Below, in pieces: positions 50,206-60,114 of a DNA stretch of 64,000 nucleotides. Numbering within the stretch: position 1 is the stretch's first letter; each line of letters begins with the position of its first letter. Origin of the DNA: Prorocentrum cordatum. Its lineage: Eukaryota; Sar; Dinophyceae; Prorocentrales; Prorocentraceae. Made by a program: the position numbers and the translations under genes. The stretch covers positions 246,567 to 310,566 of the forward strand of contig CAUYUJ010014259.1 of NCBI GenBank assembly GCA_963575745.1. Reading direction: 5' to 3'. A model generated the notes under the pieces. That model ran no database searches. It was not told where the DNA came from and was given only the letters and a program-made list of their open reading frames with translations.

Positions 50206-50515
50206 AAGCTGTTCCAGAGCGTTCCAGGGCGCTCTCAGAAGGCCGCGGCGCCCGAGGCACTCTGCAGGCACGCCGCTGCCCAGGCATCGTGCAGGCGACC
50301 GAGCTGCCTCGGCCCGAGCTTGTCTCGATGCTGCCTTCGTCCTGCGGCCGGGCCGAGGTATGAGATCGAGGTCAGCGCGGCGAGGGTACATACTCCAACG
50401 TTCTTCGTGCTTGCGGGATGTTCTTCTGCATCCTGGGAGAGGGCGCCCTCGAATATGTTTTTCACCTTGTCCGGCGCAGGGTCCCGTGTTGTTGATCAAC
50501 GCCCCCGTAACGGGT
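50206..50515. other. Unassigned stretch
   Basis: CTGTTCCAGAGCGTTCCAGG near 50211 resembles the palindrome at 20157-20207. No gene recognised. Confidence 0.35.
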
Positions 50516-50519
50516 ACTT

Positions 50520-50642
50520 ACTAACGGGTACTTTGAAATTTCGCCGAAAGTTGCCACTTTAGGGTCCTTTTCCGGCATTGCAGCGTTGCCCACATCGGGA
50601 GGGGTTGGGTTCGCTGGGTCACTGGCCAAAGTACCCGTTAGT
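50520..50642. mobile_element. Short inverted-repeat element W
   Basis: ACTAACGGGTACTTTG (50520-50535) and CAAAGTACCCGTTAGT (50627-50642) are exact 16-bp inverted ends. A further GTAACGGGTACTT lies just outside the left end. One copy in the window. Confidence 0.7.
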
Positions 50643-50644
50643 GG

Positions 50645-50950
50645 AGTCCCCGTTTGAGGGGCGCTGATGTTGCCTTGGGCCTCGCGCAACGGGGGGGGGC
50701 GCTGAATGGAGAGGGGGCAGCGAGGGCTGCCGAAAGGGGGCCTCCGGGGCCCCTGAAGGGGCCCTCTTCGGACCCAGGAGGGGGCCCTCAGGGCCCGAGA
50801 AGGGCCCGAGAAAGACTTGTGCAGCTCACCCTCGCGACGCGCTGGGACGAAGTGCCCGGCTTGTGTGCCCCGAGGCTCTGTACTGGTTCGGCGTCCCATT
50901 CAGTTTCTCTTGCATCAGATCCTTCCTGTTTTTTGCCGCTGCGCCGTCGG
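50645..50950. other. Unassigned stretch with weak family H flavour
   Basis: GGGGCCCCTGAAGGGGCCC- and GGGCCCGAGAAGGGCCC-type text; no gene. Confidence 0.4.
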
Positions 50951-50954
50951 GGCG

Positions 50955-50965
50955 CGGCTTCTTCT

Positions 50966-50997
<32 letters not shown>

Positions 50998-51140
50998 TTC
51001 TTCTTCGCGCCCACTTGATAAAGGCTCGCCCCCGCGCCCTTTCTTCTTCTTCTTCTTGATAAAGGCCCGCCCCCGCGCCCACTTGATAAAGGCTCGCCCA
51101 CTTGATAGAGGCTCTTCTTCTTCTTCTTCTTCTTCGCGCC
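50955..51140. repeat. TTC array with embedded CTTGATAAAGGC repeats
   Basis: Three TTC tracts (about 50957-51005, 51040-51057, 51112-51135) alternate with CCACTTGATAAAGGCTCGCC-type units. The units end or begin at the tracts, so the motif has been copied together with them. Confidence 0.85.
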
Positions 51141-51370
51141 CAGGTCCGGCCGTCCTCCGCCCGCGCGCACGCCGCCGCTCCCCCCGCCCCCCCCCCCCCC
51201 AGGCGGAGGCCGCGGCCCCGCAGGCCGCGCGCCGCGCCGCCGCCGGGGCCGCGGAGGCCCCCGCGGCAGGGCCGCGCGGCGCGCAGGCAGCGCCGCGGCT
51301 GCCCGCGCGATCGGTCGATCGGTCGGTCGGTCAACTGGTCGGTCGACCGATGGATCGAATTGCGGGCAAG
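51141..51370. other. GC-rich stretch ending in CGGTCGGT repeats
   Basis: Short (GGTC)n-type repeats at 51310-51350 (CGATCGGTCGATCGGTCGGT). Otherwise unassigned. Confidence 0.5.
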
Positions 51371-51377
51371 ATTCATG

Positions 51378-51445
51378 TCCATATCCAGTGCCTCTTGTAC
51401 TTTTTTGGAAGCGGCGCCACAACGCCGAGGCGCACTGGATATGGA
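51378..51445. repeat. Family Y fold-back motif, copy 1
   Basis: TCCATATCCAGTGC and GCACTGGATATGGA, exact 14-bp inverted ends, 68 bp overall. Confidence 0.8.
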
Positions 51446-51473
51446 GAACAATCGAGCCTCTAGGGGGCAAATT

Positions 51474-51543
51474 TATCCATATCCAGTGCGCCTCGGGTTT
51501 CTTGGGAAGGGAGCCCAAAACTCCATACTGCAGTGGATATAGA
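51474..51543. repeat. Family Y fold-back motif, copy 2
   Basis: TATCCATATCCAGTGC at the left and GCAGTGGATATA at the right, 70 bp. It lies 28 bp from copy 1 and shares CCTCGGGTTTCTTGGGAAG-like filling. Confidence 0.7.
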
Positions 51544-51607
51544 CAGAAGTATTGCCCGCACGAATGCCTCGTAGAAGAGAGAGCACGCCAGAACCAGAAA
51601 CTTTCAA

Positions 51608-51741
51608 TGGCGCTCCGCGCTGGATTTCTTGGATGCGCGCGGGCCCCCCCTCCCTAGCGCGCGGAGCGCGCCAGGGGGCGGCGCCGGAGGCTCGCCGCCG
51701 CGGCTCCTGGCGCAGATCCAGAAATCCAGCGCGGAGCGCCA
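51608..51741. mobile_element. Family A hairpin element, copy 5
   Basis: TGGCGCTCCGCGCTGGATTT at the left and AAATCCAGCGCGGAGCGCCA at the right are exact complements over 20 bp. Centre GAGCGCGCCAGGGGGC. TCATGCTTATG outside matches copy 1. Confidence 0.85.
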
Positions 51742-51785
51742 AAAAATCATGCTTATGTTGTTTGTTCTTATTCATGTCGAGCGTC

Positions 51786-51848
51786 AGAGGAGGAGGAGGA
51801 GGAGGAGGAGGAGGAGGAGGAGGAGGAGGAGGAGGAGGAGGAGGAGGT
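51786..51848. repeat. GGA array
   Basis: Twenty-one nearly pure GGA units. Confidence 0.95.
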
Positions 51849-51899
51849 GCCGATCCTTTGCTGCCCCGCCCTCGTGCTCGCCTTTTGGGGGGCCGCCTG

Positions 51900-51990
51900 G
51901 GCGGCCCCTGTCGTCGCGGCGGGGTTCGCCACGAGCTGTTGGTCGGGCCGCACCCCAGGAGACGTCGAGGGAGTACAGAAGGGGCGTTGA
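51900..51990 (+). repeat. Family J repeat, copy 6 (diverged)
   Basis: GTCGCGGCGGGGTTCGCCAC, GCTGTTGGTCGGGCCGCACC, CAGGAGACGTCGAGG. Confidence 0.4.
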
Positions 51991-52150
51991 CCTAAGGAAA
52001 CCTCAATAAGGAACGAGGCCCCTTTTCTCCAGAAGTTGAACTTCGATTTCCCTTCGGAGACCTAAGGAAAACCCAAGGCAAGCTGTGAAACACTCAAGGA
52101 ACACGGAGCCCCTCCCCAACGAAAAGGGTTCCTTCTTCAGGACCCCTACT
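51990..52150 (-). repeat. Family G repeat, copy 2 (inverted)
   Basis: AATAAGGAACGAGGCCCCTT, AGTTGAACTTCGATTTCCCT, GGCAAGCTGTGAAACACT, GGAGCCCCTCCCCAAC: the reverse complement of 32115-32275. Confidence 0.8.
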
Positions 52151-52241
52151 GTAGCCGTAGGGGTACCTCGGGGTTGTCCCGGACCGAGTGCCCGCCGATC
52201 GGTCGGCGATCGCTCGTCGATCGAACGGTGCCGTCGGTAGT

Positions 52242-52325
52242 CTGACCCCCCCTCCTCCTCCTCCTCCTCCTCCTCCTCCTCCTCCTCCTCCTCCTCCCCC
52301 TCCTCCTCTTCCTCCTCCTCCTCCT
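52242..52325. repeat. CTC array
   Basis: About 84 bp of (CTC)n with CCCCTCC and TTCCTC variants. Confidence 0.95.
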
Positions 52326-52451
52326 ATCATGGAGAGATCGGCCTTCCATGGCGTCTTGAAGGCCACCGCGAGCAGCGGCATCGATCGTCGCCATCGTGCT
52401 CAGCAGGGAGGCCGCGACCTTCATGATCGCACGGCTCGGCTGCGAAGCCCG

Positions 52452-52612
52452 GGGGAGGCAAGTGAGAAGGGGCGGGCCTTCTCAGAAGGAGGCTCGGACG
52501 TCCCCTGGCCTTCTGAGAAGTCTTCTGAGCCTTCCCCGAAGACGCAGGACACTCCTCAGAAGGCGTGATTGGGGTCTCTGAGAAGCCCCGCCGTCTTCTG
52601 AGAATGCCTCCG
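52452..52612. mobile_element. Family C inverted-repeat element, copy 5
   Basis: GAAGGGGCGGGCCTTCTCAG at the left; TCTGAGAAGCCCCGCCGTCT at the right; five TTCTGAGAAG-like motifs. Confidence 0.75.
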
Positions 52613-52822
52613 AGCAGCCTCGACCATCTCCCCACCCCGCCGGGCCAGAGTGCCTCAGCCCCGCGCTTAAGCCACCCCCGAGGGGGGGGGGGATCGGCCC
52701 CGCGAGGTCCGAAGGGAGCAGCATGTATGATTCCGGGTCGAGGGTTCATAGCCCCTCCCCACCACCCACCGAGATGGGATGGGGCCTGAGAGTTCCACAG
52801 CCCCCCCCCCAAAAAAAGGAAT

Positions 52823-52972
52823 GTGGGGGGCGACGACGACGACGAGGACAACGAGGACGACGACGACGACGACGACCTCGACCTCGACCTCGACGGCGAC
52901 GACGACGACCTCGGCGACGACGACGTCGACGAGACGACGACGTCGACGACGATGACGATGACGAAGACGACG

Positions 52973-53007
<35 letters not shown>

Positions 53008-53023
53008 GACGACGACGACGACG

Positions 53024-53058
<35 letters not shown>

Positions 53059-53137
53059 GACGACGACGACGGATGACGACGAGGACACCGACGCCGACGT
53101 CGACGCTAACGACGACGACGACGCAGAGGCCGACGCA

Positions 53138-53188
<51 letters not shown>

Positions 53189-53205
53189 CACTACGACCAA
53201 GACCA
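52823..53205. repeat. GAC array with CGACCA sub-repeats
   Basis: About 380 bp of (GAC)n with CACGAC hexamers (52975-53065) and CTCGAC units. The 511-codon plus-strand frame across it is poly-Asp/Thr and artefactual. Confidence 0.95.
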
Positions 53206-53354
53206 CGACCCACCCCACACCCACGGGGGGGGGGGGCGCGGGTGCAACTGCACCATCCACCACGCCACGCCCACAGGGCCGCGACCACAGGGCGGCGGGG
53301 GGAGCGGTCCCATGCGCGGGGCCTTCGCGAGGCTCAGGGGTGTACTCATCCAGC
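53206..53354. other. Spacer between arrays
   Basis: Unassigned; contains CCACAGGGCCGCGACCACAG-type text. Confidence 0.35.
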
Positions 53355-53652
53355 GGGAGCAGGAGGAGGAGGAGGAGGAGGAGGAGGAGGAGGAGGAGGA
53401 GGAGGAGGAGGAGGAGGGGGAGGAGGAGGGAGGAGGAGGAGGAGGAGGAGGAGGAGGAGGAGGAGGAGGAGGAGGAGGAGGAGGAGGGAGGAGGAGGAGG
53501 AGGAGGAGGAGGAGGAGGAGGAGGAGGGGAGGAGGAGGAGGAGGAGGAGGAGGAGGAGGGGGGAGGGGAGGGGGAGGGAGGAGGAGGAGGAGGAGGAGGA
53601 GGAGGAGGAGGAGGAGGAGGAGGAGGAGGAGGAGGAGGAGGAGGAGGAGGAG
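53355..53652. repeat. GGA array
   Basis: About 300 bp of (GGA)n with single-base phase changes (GGGAGG) at intervals. Confidence 0.97.
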
Positions 53653-53784
53653 CTCGATCCCATATGCATTGGGGGGGTGCAATCCTAGATCATATATCCA
53701 CACCTGTGGTGGTAAGTCGGCGAGTGGGGCCAAGGGCATGCCAGCAGGCATGGGGATTGGTTCATCGATGCTCAGGTCGGTCGT

Positions 53785-54005
53785 CGATCGATCGTCTAGC
53801 GTCGTCGACGTCTCGCTGTTCGTCGTCCTCGACGTCGTTTTTTTCCGGTCGTCGTCGAGCGCCTTCGTTGTTTTTCGACGTCGGGCGTCGTCGTCGTCCT
53901 GTCTCATCAACGAAGGTCTTGCGTCGTCGCCGGTTGTTCTCCACCGCCGCCGCCGTCTTCGTCGTCGTCGTCGTCGTCGTCGATCGTCGTCGAGGGCTGT
54001 CGGTC
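53785..54005. repeat. TCG-rich array
   Basis: GTCGTCGACGTC- and TCGTCG-type units with interruptions; best at 53955-53985. Confidence 0.8.
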
Positions 54006-54084
54006 GAGTTTCGAGGGTCCCGCTGTGCGCAGGCGCGGCGCGCGCTCGCCGTCGCCGTTTGCCGCCGTCGCTAGTCGTCGCCGA

Positions 54085-54190
54085 TCGGGTTCGGAGGCCG
54101 CGGTTCGAGGTTCGAGGTTCGAGGGTCGAGGATATGGACTTGGGACCTCGAGGTTCGAGGGTCGATATTCTGGGCCAGTGGGGGTTGGAT
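54085..54190. repeat. GGTTCGAGG short repeats
   Basis: GGTTCGAG/GGGTCGAGG units repeat about seven times. They resemble a tRNA T-loop consensus only superficially. Confidence 0.7.
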
Positions 54191-54385
54191 TGGTTCGGTT
54201 GCGTCACAGTCGGATGCGTTCAGCCAGTTTGGTCTGGTCGGTTGTCGTGTCGTTGTCGCGTCGTTGCGCTCTTTAGTGGTTGTCTGCGGCCTGTCAGCTT
54301 CGGTCGGTTTCGGTTTGGCTGTTGGGTCAGTCGGATTTCGCTGGTGCTGTCGCCGTGAGCGGCCTTGTAGTGGACGTTTCCGAAC
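54190..54385 (+). repeat. Family Q repeat, copy 2
   Basis: CTGCGGCCTGTCAGCTTCGG, TCGGTTTCGGTTTGGCTGTT, GCTGTCGCCGTGAGC: matches 160-240. Confidence 0.6.
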
Positions 54386-54404
54386 TTATTCGGGCATCTT
54401 GCAG

Positions 54405-54485
54405 CGCCGTCGTGGCCACGGCTGGATGCGGTGGTCTCCGACTTGGAGTTCTGGCCAGGACAGGGCAAATCCAGGGACGACCTTT
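54405..54485 (+). repeat. Family J repeat, copy 7 (diverged)
   Basis: CGTGGCCACGGCTGGATGCG, then GAGTTCTGGCCAGGAC. Follows family Q as at the window start. Confidence 0.45.
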
Positions 54486-54788
54486 CTGGATTTTCCAGAC
54501 CTCCATCGTTTTGAAGTAGCACCAAGACACAGTGCCTTGGTATGTTCGGCCTCCGTGCGCAGCTTTCAAGCTCTGGAGCCCAAGGAGATCACTTCGGGAA
54601 GAAAAGCAAGAGCCGTTCCATAGGAAGGGTGCGGGACTTCAGGGACCCCACATGAAAGACATCTGATGTCTAGTTTTGGATGTTCAATCCTTGTTGTTTC
54701 TCGCCGTCGCCTGCACCAGCTGTGAGTATCCTGGACGGGTCCCAGACCGAATATCCCAACACAGCTACAGCACATTGTATTGGATGAA
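54486..54788. other. Unassigned stretch
   Basis: Nothing recognised. Confidence 0.35.
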
Positions 54789-54789
54789 C

Positions 54790-54940
54790 TGTGGGCGCGA
54801 TAGGGAGAGAGAGCAGAAGAGAGAGAGAGAGAGAGACAGACAGACCGACAGACACACAGAGAAAGAGAGAGAGAGAGAGAAACAACAAAAGAGAAAGAGA
54901 GAGAGAGAGTGAAACAGTGGATGCAACAGAGAGAGAGAGG

Positions 54941-54972
<32 letters not shown>

Positions 54973-55075
54973 CCGCTCAGAGAGGGAGAGAGAGAGAATG
55001 AGACACACACACATTATATATAGAGAGAGATGGGGGATGAGAGAGGGAGAGGGAGTGATGGAGTGAGGGAGCCAT
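54790..55075. repeat. GA-rich microsatellite
   Basis: (GA)n with GACAGACAGAC and GAAACA interruptions, about 280 bp. AT-rich ATATATGTATAG sequence follows to 55190. Confidence 0.95.
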
Positions 55076-55199
55076 GGAGGGACGGAAGCGAGGAGAGAGG
55101 AGTACGGGTAGAGTAAGAAAGGGATACATACATACATTCAAATGTATCTGTGTATGTATTTTTTCATATATGTATAGATATAATTGCAGAGTGGGGAGA

Positions 55200-55570
55200 G
55201 TTAATCTCATCATGGAAGGGGCACAAGCGGAGAGCCACTCAGTGGGAGACTTGAAGGTGCCATCGCGCGCAGCGCGGGGGGCGCATGCTCAGAGCCACGC
55301 TCCGGCGGACCACAGCCCAGACGCACACACGGCACCTGCGTGCTCCCTGCGGCCCGCCGGCTGCCGGCCTGCCCCCCCAAGAGTGCCACTCCGAGAGCGC
55401 CGCGCGCCGGCACCCCCGGGCAGTGCCTCCTCCCGGGGGGCCCGGTGGCGAGCCCGCCCCCCCCGCGGCGGCGGCGCCCCCCCTCTGCGTGCGGCGGCCG
55501 CCCGCGCGCCGCCCGGGAGGCGGCCGCGCGTGCAGCGGGGGCCCGGCCGCAGGAAGCCTTCCACGGGAGC
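55200..55570. other. Unassigned GC-rich stretch
   Basis: Multiple open frames caused by GC richness; no domain seen. Confidence 0.35.
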
Positions 55571-55572
55571 CC

Positions 55573-55676
55573 AGCCTCTCCTCCTCCTCCTCCTCCTCCT
55601 CCTCCTCCTCCTCCTCCTCCTCCTCCTCCAGCTCCTCCTCCTCCTCCTCCTCCTCCTCCTCCTCCTCCTCCCGGGC
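55573..55676. repeat. CTC array
   Basis: About 100 bp of (CTC)n with one CAGCTC interruption. Confidence 0.95.
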
Positions 55677-55689
55677 GTCCATCGACTTT

Positions 55690-55835
55690 TTTTTTTTTGC
55701 GTGGGAGCGTCGCGCTCTCCGTGGCAAAGCCACCGAAGCCCAGGAGGCCCAGGGCACCCCGGAGTCAAGCAGGGTGTTTCTTGGCAGGGGCCCCCACTGC
55801 AGGTGACGTGCGTGGCACCTCGCCTCTTCCACCTT
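55690..55835 (-). repeat. Family N repeat, copy 3 (inverted)
   Basis: On the minus strand: GCCAAGAAACACCCTGCTTG, GGGGTGCCCTGGGCCTCCTG and GCTTTGCCACGGAGAGCGCG. The CCT array abuts it. Confidence 0.6.
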
Positions 55836-55844
55836 CGGGAGCTA

Positions 55845-56760
55845 TCATAGCGCCAGCTTGGGGCGCTGCCGGGACCGTGTTGAGCCGACTGGAGGCCCTC
55901 GTTGGGGCCATGTTTGGACCCTGGACCCCCAAAGATTGCAGGTGTTCGGCCGAAGAGCATGGGCAGCGAAGCAGATCGAAGCGCTCCGACTCATTTGGTC
56001 TCTTGAAGCCCACTTGGAGCCTGTTGGGAGCCTTGGGGGCCGCCGTGGTGGCCTTCTTGATGGCCTCCTTGGGCAATGTAGGAGCCCTCTGAGGCCTTGT
56101 ACACCTTGGGCGATGCTTAAGAAAACCTAAGTTTTCGGCCAGAGGCTCGATTATTCTTAATGTTTCAATGTAAATCCTAAGATTGTAATAGACATGTTGG
56201 GTTTTAGTTCAAGTTCTGAGACGATGAATTTCTTAACCCATGATTTCTTAAGCATTTCGCAGGGTGTAGGCCGTCTTGTGTGCCTCCAGAGGCTCTCTTG
56301 GGCCAGCTTGGCGCTTTCCTGGGGTCGTTCCGAGCCGACCGGGGTGTTCCTCGTGAGTCTCTCGGTGGGCCCGACCTGGGTGTGCCGATCTTCGGCCGAA
56401 GAGTGCGGGAAGCGAGCATCTTTGACACACCTCGGGGAAATCCATGTTCTTGACCTCTCGAGGCCCTCCTGGAGAAGCGCCCCGGGGTGTGTTGGAGCCT
56501 CTTGGATGCCGCGTGGGACCTGTGGCGCGCTTCTCTCTGGCTTGGGGCTGTCGTGGGGCCGTCTGGATGGCTTCCTGGAGCAATACAGAGGCCCTCCGTG
56601 GTCGTCTTGGGTTCCTCTGGAAGCCCTCTTGGGTCAGCCTGGGGCTTCTTTGGGACCGGCCCGAACCGACTAGGAGCCCGCTTGTGGCTTTTGATGGGCC
56701 TTTTTGGGCCCTCAAAGAACTCAAGTGTACCGATCTTCGACCGAAGAGCAAGGGATTCGA
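55845..56760 (+). repeat. Three imperfect repeats of about 300 bp, family H type
   Basis: Blocks GCCAGCTTGG(G)GCGCT, GGGACCG..GAGCCGAC and TTCGGCCGAAGAG occur in the same order from about 55850, 56306 and 56636. The first spacing is enlarged by an inserted family M element (56100-56268); without it the period is about 290-330 bp. Confidence 0.75.
56100..56268 (+). mobile_element. Family M inverted-repeat element, uninterrupted copy
   Basis: 169 bp, TA-bounded. TACACCTTGGGCGATGCTTA at the left and CTTAAGCATTTCGCAGGGTG, then TA, at the right, with TGCTTAAGAAA/TTTCTTAAGCA exact. AT-rich interior (TTCTTAATGTTTCAATGTAA). It interrupts the 300-bp repeat series, so it is younger than that series. 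Confidence 0.85.
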
Positions 56761-56764
56761 CAAT

Positions 56765-57100
56765 TGAAGGAGTGAGCCCACACGTGGACCAGTACATTGT
56801 TTCGGTTGATCTTCGTGCGGGAGTTGCTGCAAATGATTTCGAAGTCTGTCGCGTGTGACTATTCGGGGTGTGACAGTGTTACAGGGTATTGCTTGTGCAT
56901 GGCCGTGGTGCAAGTTCTGCGTTCTGGGTGTGCGCGCACGTCGCCTCACGTGTTGCGTCCGCACATGGCTCTCATGGGTGACGCGTGTAGGGTATCGAAG
57001 ACGCCTACGGCGAAGCACCACCGCCCCCTGCCTTCCAGAGTCGCCTATGTGGCCCAGCGTTGTGGCAAGAGTTCCGCCAAGCTATCGGACCATGGTGGGG
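56765..57100. other. Unassigned stretch
   Basis: Lower GC than its surroundings; no gene recognised. Confidence 0.35.
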
Positions 57101-57102
57101 AA

Positions 57103-57170
57103 GATCAGGAGGAGGCGGAGGAGGAGGTGGAGGAGGAGGAGGAGGTGGAGGAGGAGGAGGAGGCATATTG
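57103..57170. repeat. GGA/GTGGAG array
   Basis: (GGA)n with regular GTG interruptions every 9-24 bases. Confidence 0.9.
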
Positions 57171-57790
57171 GGTGCCTATGTGGACACTCTTGGGGCTTCA
57201 TGGGGCCCATCCCGCCGCCGTGCCTCGTGCCCGGGTCGTGGGTGTGAAGTTTATTGGGTGTTCGCTGGGGTATTGCGGGGCGCCTGTCGGGGGCCTCCTG
57301 GAGGCAGTTTCGGGTGCCTCTTGGGGGCCTCTCTGGGGCCTCTTGGGCGCCTCTTGGGGGCCTCCTGGGGCCTCTTCGGGCCAAAGGCTTGGATGTTCGT
57401 TTCGTGTTCCCTCTCTTGGGCTCCTTCTGCGGCCGTCTTGGGGCCTTCCTGGGCCGTCTTGGGCGCCTCTTGGGTCGTCTTGGGGTGCTCGTAGGCCGTC
57501 TTGGGGCCCTCTTGGAGGCTTCTCGGGTCGTCTTGGGGGTCGCCAGGGTCGGAAAGCAGAATTGGCGAGAATGCCAACATCCTTCAAACACTCATGGACA
57601 ATCAATGATGTTTAGCCTCCTGGGGACCTTCGGGGGCCTCTTGGAGGCCTCTTGGGGCGTCTTGGAGGCCTCTTGGGCCATCTTGAGGCCATCTCGGGCG
57701 GCTTGGAGCGATCTTTGGGCGTCTCGGGGCGTTCTGGGGCCGTCTTGAACGCCTCTTGGGGAAATTCGGGGTCGGGCCCCCTGAAAGATT
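57171..57790. repeat. Family H degenerate repeat region
   Basis: About forty units of the type CTCTTGGGGGCC or CGTCTTGGGGCC, with a short break at 57545-57620. Confidence 0.75.
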
Positions 57791-57829
57791 CCTCAGGAGT
57801 GGGCATTGAGGCTTGGAGGATTGGGCAAA

Positions 57830-57954
57830 GGACCTGAAGTCACGCCCACTCCGTGCCCAGCGGCACGGTGGCGGATTGTGGCTGTTGACACGTCAGGTAT
57901 TGACGTCCGTATCCGAATTCTGCATGTGTGTAAATGCATATTTATGTGTATACA
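57830..57954. other. Transition to lower-GC DNA
   Basis: GCCCAGCGGCACGGTGGCGG, then TTGACGTCCGTATCCGAATT; no feature recognised. Confidence 0.35.
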
Positions 57955-57965
57955 TTTGTATGTAC

Positions 57966-57998
<33 letters not shown>

Positions 57999-58110
57999 TG
58001 TATGTATGTATGTATGTATTCATGCATGCATGTATGCATGCATGCATGCATGCATGCATGTATGTATGTAAATGTGTATGTGCGTATGTATATATATATA
58101 TATATGTTTA
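57955..58110. repeat. (ATGT)n and (CATG)n microsatellite
   Basis: TATG tetramers (57965-58015), CATG tetramers (58020-58060), then TATGTATATATATA. The longest tetranucleotide repeat in the window. Confidence 0.97.
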
Positions 58111-58785
58111 TTGTGTGATTATGATGTGTGTCGGTCCCATGGTGATGTCATTGCGTGGTGCGTGATGGCAGTTCCAAAGACATCAGACATGTGAGTTCGT
58201 ATGTGATGTTCCCTTGGGTGCATGTTCCTGACGTGCATGGTTGGTGTATGCGCGTGCTGCTTGTTAATGGTTCCATGCTGCTAGTGTGCGCTACCCGTAG
58301 ATGTTGGTTGATGTCTGCTACGCATGTTTGCGTTTGACGTGTAGTTTGCACATGTTAGTATGAGTTTGATGTGCTGGTCTTGGTTGCCGGGCTTGCCGGC
58401 TACTGATGATCTATATATACACGCATAGATTCGTGTATGTTGCATGTCAGCGGTGTGTAGTTTTGATCTGCGTTCATGATGCCCGTGTTTGGCGCATGGT
58501 AGTTGTACATTGTCGCGTTGAATTTTAGATCTGCTCAATGATGCGTTGTTGCTATGTGTGCTTGTTGTGTTCCAGTGCTGACGCATGTTGTTGGTGCAAT
58601 ATGTTGATATGTGGTAGCGATGCCCGTCTGATGCCGATGTGATGCTGATGTCCGTCTGATGCTGATCTCTGTTTTGAAAGGTGTTGGCGATGCAGGTTGT
58701 CGGTGTACGCAAGGATTGCATATACCTTATTCTTACCTATACGACCACCCTTCGGGGTGATAAGGAGGTGAGGGGGGGAGGAGAA
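58111..58785. other. Unassigned, low-GC, TG-rich stretch
   Basis: Repeat-poor and distinctly richer in T and G on the plus strand (GTGTTGGCGATGC, GATGCTGATGTCCGTCTGATG). GATGCCGATGTGATGCTGATG near 58617-58665 is a short degenerate repeat. No protein recognised. Confidence 0.45.
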
Positions 58786-58789
58786 ACCA

Positions 58790-59370
58790 ACGTCTCACTC
58801 AATCGATCTCACTATCGATCCCTCAATCGATTTCACAATCGATCTCACTATCGATCTCACTCGATCGATCACTATCGATCCCACTATCGATCTCACTCGA
58901 TCGATTTCACTATCGATCATCCTATCGATCTTGCTTTCGTTCTCACTATCGGTCTCACCAATCTAACTATCGATATCATTATCGATATCACTATCGATCT
59001 CAGCACGTGAAACCACGGGACACCGATGGGACACCGACGGGACACAACCGATTTCATTGTCGATCTCACTATCCATCCCACTATCGATTCCACAATCGAT
59101 TTCGCTATCGATCTCACTATCGATCTCGCTTTCGATCTCACTATTCATATCACTATCGATTCCACAATCGATCTCGCTATCGATCCCACTCGATCGATCT
59201 CACTGTCGATCTCTCTATCGATCTCACTATCGATATCACGATCGATCTCACTATAGATCTCACTATCGATCTCTCATTGTAGGTCTCACTATCGATCTCA
59301 CTGTCGATCTCACTATCGATCTCACTATCGATCTCACTATCGATCTCACTGTCGATCTCACCACTGGACA
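58790..59370. repeat. Degenerate 12-bp tandem repeat ATCGATCTCACT
   Basis: About 45 imperfect units with a conserved ATCGAT core and CTCACT, CCCACT or TTCACA alternates. A GGGACACCGACG-type block interrupts at 59010-59045. Confidence 0.95.
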
Positions 59371-59610
59371 CCACGGGACAACGACGGGACACCGGCGGGA
59401 CACCAACGGGACACCGGCGGGACACCGGCGGGACACCGCGCGCCACCGGTTGCCGGGCGGAGAACCTTTTGGTCCGGCCGCGGCCCAGCCACGACGGGAC
59501 ACCGGCGGGACACCAGCGGGACACCAGCGGAACACCGGCGGGACACCGCGCGCCACCAGTTGCCGGGCGGAGAACCTTGTGGTCCAGCCGCCGCCCAGCC
59601 ACAGGAGAAT
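59371..59610. repeat. 12-bp GGGACACCGGCG repeat and a 110-bp direct repeat
   Basis: GGGACACC(G/A)(G/A)CG units run from 59380. A 70-bp block starting GGACACCGCGCGCCACC occurs at 59431 and again at 59541 (110 bp apart), with CGGTTGCCGGGCGGAGAACC in between. Confidence 0.9.
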
Positions 59611-60110
59611 TTCCTCTCCCCCGCCCACGCAGCTTCGCCTCGCCCGCACGCACGGCACGAACACGAAACCGAAACCGGTTTCCCGGTGGGGGGCTCTCCG
59701 TTCCCTTTCGATCTCACCCCCTCACCTCCGATATGTTTGTGTATGTATTGAATCTGCGATTTTGTTGTACGTTCTTTATTATTGTTCTTGATATCTGTTC
59801 TTGGGTCTGTTCTAAATTTCTGGCCGTCGTGGCATCGTGACGCTTGGACAACGTGCGGCCATGACGCCTGCCTGGTGGGGCTCGGCGAGGCGGGGTGCTC
59901 AGGGACACTTTGGGATTCGTGTGGCATGGAGGCCGCGAAATGTATGGCTTGCGAGGCGGGATACCCAGGGACCGTCTGGGATTAGTTCTGGCATGCTGGC
60001 CGCAGTATGCAGGGCTGGCGAGGCGATGGTCATGGTATGCTGGGCTGGCGGGCGGCTGTTTTCTTTCAAGTTCTATCACTCCCAACCTGTCGGGCGGGGA
60101 GTGTATGCCC
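59611..60110. other. Unassigned stretch with GCTGGCGAGGCG- repeats
   Basis: GGCGAGGCGG(G/A)- and CATGCTGG-type segments recur at 59882, 59955, 60015 and 60040, loosely spaced 60-75 bp. No gene recognised. Confidence 0.4.
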
Positions 60111-60114
60111 CTGG

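Noticed and set aside
54085-54190. tRNA gene (GGTTCGAG motifs)
   Set aside because: The motif is a short tandem repeat; no acceptor or anticodon arms.
52823-54358. 511-codon plus-strand frame
   Set aside because: Runs through GAC, GGA and TCG arrays in sequence; the non-repeat tail shows no domain.
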